In this document: piece by piece, positions 1 through 5,362 of the stretch
Layout: every line of letters starts with the position of its first letter
How positions within the stretch are numbered: the stretch's first letter is position 1
DNA from: a bacterium
GTDB taxonomy: Bacteria; Actinomycetota; Acidimicrobiia; Spongiisociales; UBA11373
NCBI GenBank assembly: GCA_013202595.1
Contig: JABMPV010000023.1
Location: 1 to 6,178, forward strand
Length of the DNA: 6,178 nt
Direction of reading: 5' to 3'
Program-made: the position numbers and the translations under genes
The notes under the pieces: model-generated
Seen by the model: only the letters and a program-made list of their open reading frames with translations
What the model was told of the DNA's origin: nothing
The model's database searches: none

Positions 1-723
1 AACGACACCCTGGTGGGCAATGGTGGCTGGGACACCCTGGTCGGCGGCAGCGGCAACGATCGGAGTTACGGCGGCACCGGACTCGACCGGTGCGCGACCG
101 AGATCCGATTCGCTTGCGAAGAGACCGCGCTGTCGCCGGGAGCCACCGGCCCCGCAGTGATTCGCCTCCAGAGTCGCCTCGCCCAGAGTGGGCTGTACCG
201 GGCCTCGATCAATGGCAAATTCGGGCCGTACACGGAGGCCGCAGTGATCGCCTTTCACAAGGCGACCGACCAGAAGCGCGATTCCTCGTGGTCGATGAAT
301 GATTGGTACCGATTGGATGGGTTCGATCCCGCACCACCCAGAAGCCGCCCCGGCCAACCCGATCGCATCGAAGTCGATCTGAGCAGACAGATCCTCTATT
401 TGATCCTCGACGGAGAGGTGGCGCAGATCCTCCCGGTCAGTTCGGGCGGCGGCTACGTGTACGAGCGATACGACGGGAGCATGGTCTATGCCGCGACCCC
501 GCGCGGATCGTTCCGCCTGTTCCGCTACCAACCCGGTTGGACCGACACCTACCTCGGAGGGATCTACAACGCCTGGTCGTTCACCTCGGCCTACGCAATC
601 CACGGTTCACGAAGCGTTCCGGCGTGGCCGGTCTCACACGGCTGTGTCAGGGTGCCGACCTGGGATGCCGACTGGTTGTCCTCGCGGCTCTGGATCGGGT
701 TGGATGTCCACATCTGGGGCTGA
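1..723 (+). CDS. RTX-repeat / peptidoglycan-binding / L,D-transpeptidase (YkuD) protein, 5'-truncated by window edge
   Basis: The open frame runs in from before base 1, so the ATG at 13 is probably internal; 240 residues are visible. Numbering from base 1, residues 1-30 are Gly/Asp-rich nonapeptide repeats (DTLVGNGGW, DTLVGGSGND) of the RTX/hemolysin calcium-binding type. Residues about 50-105 look like a PG_binding_1 domain (GPAVIRLQSRLAQSGLY...NGKFGPYTEAAVIAF), a three-helix fold that binds peptidoglycan. Residues about 120-239 are a YkuD L,D-transpeptidase domain with a conserved His (H201) and the catalytic SHGCVRV motif (S212-V218, nucleophile C215). Family knowledge: such enzymes form 3->3 or other L,D-crosslinks in peptidoglycan outside the membrane. 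RTX repeats suggest calcium-dependent folding after export. Any signal peptide would lie upstream, outside the window. C31 and C39 may form a disulfide. The 3' end overlaps the convergent repeat-protein gene by 90 nt. The domain call is strong; substrate and localisation are inferred. Confidence 0.9.
   Translation, partial: NDTLVGNGGWDTLVGGSGNDRSYGGTGLDRCATEIRFACEETALSPGATGPAVIRLQSRLAQSGLYRASINGKFGPYTEAAVIAFHKATDQKRDSSWSMNDWYRLDGFDPAPPRSRPGQPDRIEVDLSRQILYLILDGEVAQILPVSSGGGYVYERYDGSMVYAATPRGSFRLFRYQPGWTDTYLGGIYNAWSFTSAYAIHGSRSVPAWPVSHGCVRVPTWDADWLSSRLWIGLDVHIWG
4..45 (+). repeat. RTX-like 27-nt (nine-residue) coding repeat
   Basis: The 15-mers at 4-18 and 31-45 differ at one base (gacaccctggtgggc against gacaccctggtcggc). 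They lie 27 nt apart, which is one RTX nonapeptide. Degenerate Gly/Asp units continue to about base 90 (GGSGND, GGTGLD). More units probably lie to the left of the window. Confidence 0.75.
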
Positions 724-1701
724 CTGAAGCGGCTCTTCGACCGGCGGCACCGCACAAGTGAAGCCGTCGCCGTCATCATCGTCGCTATTGGACCCATCGG
801 GGCAGGTCGTGTCGTCCCAGATCACCAGGCTCATGTCGACACCCGAGAGATCGGCCCTGCGAAGGTTGGCCCCGGATAGGTCGGCGAACCTGAGGTCGGC
901 CGAATCGAGGATGGCGAAACGCAGATCTGCCATGACGAGATCGGCCCCGGTCAGCGAGGCCTTCGTGAAATCCGCCCGCCTGAGATCGGCGTGGGCCAGC
1001 ACTGCCCCGTCGAGATGAGCCCCGTTGAGATCGGCCCTGATGAGCGAAGCCCCATTGAGATACGCGCCATCGAGGTTGGCGTAGGTCAGGACGACATCTG
1101 TGAGGTCGGCCTCAGCCAGGTTTGCCCGTGACAGCGTCGCCGAGATCATCTGCGCACCGGTGAGGTTGGCGCCCCCGAGGTCGACTCCATCGAGCGGCGC
1201 TCCGGGCAGCCAGCGACCGTCGAGTTGGCAGTGCCGCAGATCGGCAAAGGGATGGACCACCGTGCAGTCGGTGGAGGACATGATCATGGCCTGGAATCCG
1301 ACTTCGCTGCCGTCCTCGCACGACACGATCACCCGACCGGCGTCTTCCGACACCGAGCACGAGGAGCCGTCGTCTCCATCGACGCCATCCGACCCGGTTT
1401 CACCGGCGACCCCGGGGATCCCCGGCGGTCCCGACGGCCCCGTGAAGCCGGTGGGTCCTCGCTCACCGGCCGGTCCCTCAGGGCCGCTCTCGCCCTGAAT
1501 GCCCTCGGGTCCTGCCACGTTCCACCACACCGACTGCTCTTCCTCGGCACAGGGCGCGTCGGGTTGGATCATCCGAAGCGCACCGGTTTGGAGATCAGCG
1601 CAGGCGTAGATCGTGACCGGAAGGTCTACGTCGGCGGACGCGATGACGGACCCGGCGACAACCAGACCCCCTGCCACCAGCGTCGCAAGACCACGACGCA
1701 T
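634..1701 (-). CDS. Secreted collagen-like / pentapeptide-repeat protein
   Basis: 355 residues from the ATG at 1701. This start is chosen because AGGGGAG lies 6 nt upstream and the product then begins with a clear Sec signal peptide (MRRG, a hydrophobic stretch at about residues 5-21, likely cleavage after ASA23). An in-frame ATG at 1761 would add 20 residues and bury the signal. The order is: a short domain with C34 and C51 and the pattern IYAC...G.LRMI...C..E..VWWN, often seen before bacterial collagen-like tracts; 16 perfect Gly-X-Y triplets (G64-G112); a domain with C115, C128, C146 and C158; pentapeptide repeats A(D/N)LXX with a central Leu/Met/Phe every five residues from 155 to 290; and an acidic tail bracketed by C300 and C316. 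Pentapeptide repeats fold as a right-handed quadrilateral beta-helix. The eight Cys fit extracytoplasmic disulfides. I infer a surface or secreted structural/adhesive role; no enzymatic motif is visible. The last 29 residues are encoded antisense to the L,D-transpeptidase gene. Confidence 0.88.
   Translation of the reverse strand: MRRGLATLVAGGLVVAGSVIASADVDLPVTIYACADLQTGALRMIQPDAPCAEEEQSVWWNVAGPEGIQGESGPEGPAGERGPTGFTGPSGPPGIPGVAGETGSDGVDGDDGSSCSVSEDAGRVIVSCEDGSEVGFQAMIMSSTDCTVVHPFADLRHCQLDGRWLPGAPLDGVDLGGANLTGAQMISATLSRANLAEADLTDVVLTYANLDGAYLNGASLIRADLNGAHLDGAVLAHADLRRADFTKASLTGADLVMADLRFAILDSADLRFADLSGANLRRADLSGVDMSLVIWDDTTCPDGSNSDDDDGDGFTCAVPPVEEPLQSAPDVDIQPDPEPRGQPVGIPGRHPDTAV
826..1251 (-). 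repeat. Pentapeptide-repeat coding tract (about 28 units, 15-nt period)
   Basis: Codes for residues about 151-292 of the repeat protein. The central position (Leu, with M185, F245 and M290 as exceptions) recurs every fifth residue with no indel, and Ala fills the i-2 position in most units. On the plus strand this shows as recurring 'gatcggc/gaggttggc' words 15 nt apart. At four units per coil, about seven beta-helix turns are expected. Confidence 0.85.
1366..1512 (-). repeat. Collagen-like Gly-X-Y coding tract (16 triplets, 9-nt period)
   Basis: Codes for residues 64-112, with Gly at every third position and no break. The N-terminal half is Pro-rich (GPEG, GERGPTG, GPPGIPG), as in other bacterial collagen-like proteins. 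The last triplets turn acidic (GSDGVDGDDG). A tract this short would need trimerisation help from flanking domains to form a stable triple helix; that point is inference. Confidence 0.88.
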
Positions 1702-1707
1702 CACGCT

Positions 1708-1714
1708 CTCCCCT
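1708..1714 (-). promoter_or_regulatory. Ribosome binding site that fixes the start of the repeat protein
   Basis: On the minus strand AGGGGAG lies 6 nt before the ATG at 1701. It favours this start over the in-frame ATG at 1761 and agrees with the signal peptide beginning there. Confidence 0.7.
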
Positions 1715-1731
1715 ATCCCCGTGACCCACTC

Positions 1732-1761
1732 ACTATCGCACCGGACGACAACGGAGAGCAA
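1732..1761 (-). promoter_or_regulatory. Weak sigma70-like promoter candidate for the repeat protein
   Basis: On the minus strand TTGCTC (1756-1761) and GATAGT (1732-1737) are separated by 18 nt and lie about 30-60 nt upstream of the chosen start. Both boxes match the consensus only partly, and such matches occur by chance. The support is mainly position: the 126-nt gap after fdhD is the only non-coding space where this gene could have its own promoter. Confidence 0.25.
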
Positions 1762-1773
1762 GTGGTTGCGGCC

Positions 1774-1805
1774 CCATCCGAAATGGAGAAGCGGGAATCG
1801 GATAG
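1774..1805 (-). other. Inverted repeat downstream of fdhD, possible weak terminator
   Basis: The arms ATCCGA (1798-1803) and TCGGAT (1776-1781), read on the minus strand, pair perfectly and can extend to eight pairs with one G-T wobble around a 16-nt loop. The hairpin lies about 25 nt past the fdhD stop. No T-run follows, so it is not a canonical intrinsic terminator; it may be an mRNA-end hairpin or chance. Confidence 0.3.
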
Positions 1806-1827
1806 CGCCGGCCCCGCCGACTCCGGC

Positions 1828-2628
1828 CTACCGCCCGACCGTCCCCGGCCCGATCCTGTCAGGCCCGCAGTAGACGGTGAAGCCGGTCTCCCTGAGGAAG
1901 CCGACCACCGTCATCCCGAGTTCATCACCCAGATCGACGGCCAGTGAAGACGCAGCGGAAACGCCGGCCACGATGGGAATCCCGGCGACGGCCGCCTTCT
2001 GGATGATCTCGAAGGAGATGCGCCCGGACACGAAGAGAATCGGAGCGATCAGCGGCCATCCAGTGTGGGCGAGGGCCCCGACCACCTTGTCCACTGCGTT
2101 GTGCCGGCCCACGTCCTCACGCACCACGACGACACCCCATGCGGCATCGATAGCCGCTGCCGCATGCGCCGCGCCCGTCGCCGCGAAGACCGGCTGAGCG
2201 GCCTCGAGCAATCCGGGCAAGCCATCCATGACGGCTCTCGGCACCACCGGACCGGGACGGGCCGGCGCCGCCGTCACCCGCACGGCGTCGATCGACGCCT
2301 TCCCGCAGACACCGCATGATGACGTCGCGTAGAGGCTCCGGCGGAACTTCTCGGGATCGACCTCCACACCCTCGGCCAGGACCAGATCCCAGCGGCCCCC
2401 GCCAAGATCCTCCGGTTCCATCTCACCGGGACGCAGAGCAATGCCCTCGGTGAGTGAAAAACCGCGGATGAGATCGGCGTCGTGCCCCGGCGTCCGCATC
2501 AGCACGGCTATCGGCACGCCGCCGAGTCTGATCTCGAGCGGTTCCTCGACGACAAGGCTGTCGTCTACGTCGCCGGGCCTGCCCGTGCCGACCTGGAGCA
2601 CTCTGCGATACGCAATGGGCTCATGCAT
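1828..2628 (-). CDS. fdhD: FdhD, formate dehydrogenase accessory sulfurtransferase
   Basis: 266 residues from the ATG at 2628, a normal length for the family. FdhD carries sulfur from a cysteine desulfurase to the Mo-bis-MGD cofactor before the cofactor is placed in formate dehydrogenase; the enzyme is inactive without it. Seen here: an N-terminal VVEEPLEIR block (26-34), a GFSLTEGI block (56-63), the sulfur-carrying SSCGVCGKAS loop with C105 and C108, TGAAHAAA (151-158), VREDVGRHNAVDKV (169-182) and the C-terminal SGRISFEIIQKAA block (201-213). All are family signatures. The ATG overlaps the end of the upstream alpha-subunit gene by 8 nt (ATGCATGA) with no good Shine-Dalgarno sequence, so translation is probably coupled. 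The frame extends upstream to 2715, but those 29 extra residues lie inside the alpha gene and do not resemble FdhD. Identification is firm. Confidence 0.95.
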   Translation of the reverse strand: MHEPIAYRRVLQVGTGRPGDVDDSLVVEEPLEIRLGGVPIAVLMRTPGHDADLIRGFSLTEGIALRPGEMEPEDLGGGRWDLVLAEGVEVDPEKFRRSLYATSSCGVCGKASIDAVRVTAAPARPGPVVPRAVMDGLPGLLEAAQPVFAATGAAHAAAAIDAAWGVVVVREDVGRHNAVDKVVGALAHTGWPLIAPILFVSGRISFEIIQKAAVAGIPIVAGVSAASSLAVDLGDELGMTVVGFLRETGFTVYCGPDRIGPGTVGR

Positions 2629-5362
2629 CGACAAGAATATCCGGGGCAGCCTTGGCGACTCTGGCCGCGCACACCTTGTACTCGGCGGTGCGGGTGACGT
2701 TGTCGAAGGCGTCATTGGTGATCCGATTCGTCGGCTGGTCGACGAAGTGGAACGGCATCCACAGCGCCCCGGGGCGGGTCCGCCGACCCACCTTCGCCTG
2801 CACCGTCACCTCGCCGCGGCGGGTCCCCACCGTGACCTGATCACCGTCGGCAACCCCGAGGGCCCTCGCGTCGGCTTCGTGCATCTCAATGAAGTTCCGG
2901 CGCTCCTTCTGGCGGATGGCCGCCACCTTCTGGGTCATGTTGCCGATGTTGTAGTTGTAGAGCGTGCGACCCGTGGACAGGATGTACGGGTATTCATCGT
3001 CGGGCAGCTCATCCGCCTCCCGGAACTCGATCTCGTGAAACGCCCCCAGCCCTCGCGTGAACTCGCCTTCGTGCAGGAACTTCGTTCCCGGGTGATCTGG
3101 CGTCGGACACGGCCACTGCAGGCCCGCCTCGTCGATGCGATCGAAGCTCAGCCCTCCGTAGCTGGGCGTCAGGCTCGCCATCTCCTCGAAGATCTCCCCG
3201 GCATGCTCGTGCGACAGCGGATGGCCCATCGCCGTCGACATCAGGCAGAGGATCTCCCAGTCCGGCTTGGCCTGACCGGGCGGGTCGACCGCCTTGCGAA
3301 CTCGCTGCACCCGGCGCTCGGTGTTGGTGAAGGTTCCGTCCTTCTCGGCGAAGCTGCTTGCCGGAAGCACGACGTCGGCCATCTTCGCCGTTTCCGACAT
3401 GAAGATCTCCTGGCACACCATGAACTCGAGTTCCTCGAGGCTGGCGATCACCTTGGCTTGATTCGGCTCCGACAGCACCGGGTCTTCCCCGAACACATAG
3501 AACCCGCGGAGCGCTCCGTCAGCCGCCTGCTCGATGAAGTCGGTGATCCGGCCGCCCTTGTTGGTGGGAATCTCGACGTTCCAGGCGTCGGCGAACTTGA
3601 GCCGCACAACCTCGTCGGCGACCTTCTGATACCCCGGAAAGTCGCCGTGCATGGCGCCCATATCGCAGCCGCCCTGGACGTTGTTCTGGCCCCGCAGCGG
3701 GTTCACCCCACTCGATCGCTTGCCTATCTGCCCGCACAACATCGCGAGGTTCGCCAGGTTCTGAACGTTCTCGGTGCCGCATGTGTGCTCGGTGATGCCG
3801 AGGGTGTAGAAGATCGACGACGGATCGCCCGCGGCGTACATCTCGGCGGCACGGCGGATCAGGTCGGGATCCACATCGCACACCTCGGCCGCCGCTTCCA
3901 CCGTGAAGCCCTCCAGGTTGGTGCTGAAGGCTTCGAAGTTCTCGCACCGCGACTCCACGAAACCGGCATCGTGGAGACCGGACGCGATGATGTGGGCCAT
4001 CATCGCGTTGATCAGCATGTTGTCGGTGCCGGGCTTGTGCTGGACGTGGATGTCGGCGTGCTCTGCGACCCAGGTTCGCCGCGGGTCGCACACGACCATC
4101 TTGGCCCCCTGCCGCAGCGCCTTCTTCATCTCGAGGCCGATGATCGGGTGCGCCTCAGTGGGATTGGAGCCGATGATGAACATCGTGTCGACGTCTTTGA
4201 TCTCATCGATCGAATTGGTCATCGCCCCGGAGCCGAACGACGATGCCAGCCCTGCGACCGTCGGGGCGTGGCAGGTCGTGGCGCACTGATCGACGTTGTT
4301 GGTGGCGCCGGCGGTGCGAGCCACCTTCTGCATCAGGTAGTTCTCCTCGTTCGTGCATCGGCACGAACTGAGGAAGGCGATGGAGTCGGCCCCGTGTTCG
4401 TCGCGCAACTCACGCAGGCGGCGCCCCGCCAGTTCCAGAGCCTCGTCCCAGCTGGCCTCGCGGAACTCACCGTTCTCCTTGATGAGCGGCGTGGTCAGCC
4501 GTTCGGGCGAGTGCACGAACTCGAATCCGAATTTGCCCTTGACACACAGATTGCCGTCGTTCGGCACGCAACCGACCGGGGCAGTGACCCGCACGATCCG
4601 GTTGGTCTCCCGGTTCACCTGCAGCTCCATGGTGCAGCCCACACCGCAGTAGGGGCACACGGTCCGGACGGAATCCAGGTCCTTCATCTGGCCCCGGCCA
4701 ACCGCGGACCGCTCATACATCGCCCCAGTCGGGCAGGTGGAGATACACAGCCCGCACAACACACAGGAGGTCTCGTTCAACGGCATGTCGAACGGTGTGC
4801 TCACCTCGACGCTCGATGCCCGCCACGTGAAGGTGAGCGCGCTGGCCATGACGACCTCGTCGCAAATCCGCACGCAGCGGCCGCAAGTGATGCACAGTTG
4901 GGGATCGAAGGTGATCGCCTGGTTGCCTGTGGTGAAGTTGGGTATTACGGGACCCGGTTGATAGGCACCGAACGCGAACTGGTCGGCCTGGTAGCGGTAG
5001 GAGTAGTCCATCAGCGCGCAGTCGCCGTTCTTGTCACACGTGGGGCAGGTGACCCGGTGATCGCCGAGGATCAGCTCCAGCAGCGATTTGCGCATCGCTC
5101 CCAACTCATCTGTCTCGGTCTGGACCACCATGCCGTCGGCCACCTCGGTGGTGCAGGAGGTCGGCAGGCCGGGCACCCCGTCGATGTCCACGATGCACAG
5201 CCGGCAGGCTCCCACCGGCTTCAGCCGGGGGTCGTGACACAGTCGCGGGACATCGATGCCGACCGCCAGCGCCGTATCCATCACCGTGTCGCCCTGAGTC
5301 GCCGTGACCTGACGGCCGTCGATGGTGAGGGTCACAGTCCGGAGCGCCGTTGGAACAGCCAT
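2621..5362 (-). CDS. fdhF: Formate dehydrogenase alpha (catalytic) subunit, NAD-linked FdsA type, Cys active site
   Basis: 913 residues, complete. It oxidises formate to CO2 at a Mo/W-bis-MGD centre and passes electrons through Fe-S clusters to the flavoprotein beta subunit. The N-terminus is NuoG-like: [2Fe-2S] ligands C42, C53, C56, C70; a His-Cys3 [4Fe-4S] site H102, C106, C109, C115; and two ferredoxin [4Fe-4S] motifs (C157/160/163/167 and C200/203/206/210). The catalytic body begins with VCPYCGVGC (C236, C239, C243, later C273). K275 lies in the conserved LCVKGKFG. The active site reads TTCHAPTVAGL, with C364 as metal ligand and H365 beside it. R557 in VNPLRGQNNVQG matches the essential Arg of characterised formate dehydrogenases. 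The C-terminal dinucleotide-binding domain contains STGRTLYNYNIGNMT. The codon at residue 364 is TGC, not TGA, so selenocysteine is not used. The start ATG directly follows the beta-subunit stop and has AGGAAAGGA 7 nt upstream. The architecture fits FdsA/FdhA of NAD-dependent enzymes rather than the shorter E. coli FdhF. Metal and cofactor (NAD or NADP) cannot be told from the sequence. Confidence 0.95.
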   Translation of the reverse strand: MAVPTALRTVTLTIDGRQVTATQGDTVMDTALAVGIDVPRLCHDPRLKPVGACRLCIVDIDGVPGLPTSCTTEVADGMVVQTETDELGAMRKSLLELILGDHRVTCPTCDKNGDCALMDYSYRYQADQFAFGAYQPGPVIPNFTTGNQAITFDPQLCITCGRCVRICDEVVMASALTFTWRASSVEVSTPFDMPLNETSCVLCGLCISTCPTGAMYERSAVGRGQMKDLDSVRTVCPYCGVGCTMELQVNRETNRIVRVTAPVGCVPNDGNLCVKGKFGFEFVHSPERLTTPLIKENGEFREASWDEALELAGRRLRELRDEHGADSIAFLSSCRCTNEENYLMQKVARTAGATNNVDQCATTCHAPTVAGLASSFGSGAMTNSIDEIKDVDTMFIIGSNPTEAHPIIGLEMKKALRQGAKMVVCDPRRTWVAEHADIHVQHKPGTDNMLINAMMAHIIASGLHDAGFVESRCENFEAFSTNLEGFTVEAAAEVCDVDPDLIRRAAEMYAAGDPSSIFYTLGITEHTCGTENVQNLANLAMLCGQIGKRSSGVNPLRGQNNVQGGCDMGAMHGDFPGYQKVADEVVRLKFADAWNVEIPTNKGGRITDFIEQAADGALRGFYVFGEDPVLSEPNQAKVIASLEELEFMVCQEIFMSETAKMADVVLPASSFAEKDGTFTNTERRVQRVRKAVDPPGQAKPDWEILCLMSTAMGHPLSHEHAGEIFEEMASLTPSYGGLSFDRIDEAGLQWPCPTPDHPGTKFLHEGEFTRGLGAFHEIEFREADELPDDEYPYILSTGRTLYNYNIGNMTQKVAAIRQKERRNFIEMHEADARALGVADGDQVTVGTRRGEVTVQAKVGRRTRPGALWMPFHFVDQPTNRITNDAFDNVTRTAEYKVCAARVAKAAPDILVDA

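Noticed and set aside
724..800. Bidirectional terminator between the convergent genes
   Set aside because: The region is coding for the repeat protein, and I found no strong GC hairpin followed by a T-run on either strand.
826..1251. 15-nt periodic words resembling a CRISPR or tandem DNA repeat
   Set aside because: The period is explained by pentapeptide codons in an open frame; the units are degenerate and there are no spacers.
826..1251. Qnr/MfpA-type gyrase-protecting quinolone resistance protein
   Set aside because: The repeats sit in an exported, Cys-rich, collagen-linked protein rather than a cytoplasmic pentapeptide protein of about 190-220 residues.
1702..1761. Upstream ATG extension of the repeat protein by 20 residues
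   Set aside because: A good ribosome binding site and signal peptide start at 1701; the extension would place the hydrophobic segment internally.
1225..1947. Plus-strand open frame of 240 codons across the repeat protein and fdhD end
   Set aside because: It is antisense to two well-supported genes, has low-complexity Arg/Pro/Asp composition and matches no family I recognise.
2629..2715. Upstream ATG extension of FdhD by 29 residues
   Set aside because: It would lie wholly inside the alpha-subunit gene, and the extra residues (Ser/Pro/Arg-rich) do not resemble FdhD N-termini.
4260..4285. Possible selenocysteine codon at the formate dehydrogenase active site
   Set aside because: The codon is TGC and the frame is unbroken; no in-frame TGA or SECIS-type hairpin is needed.
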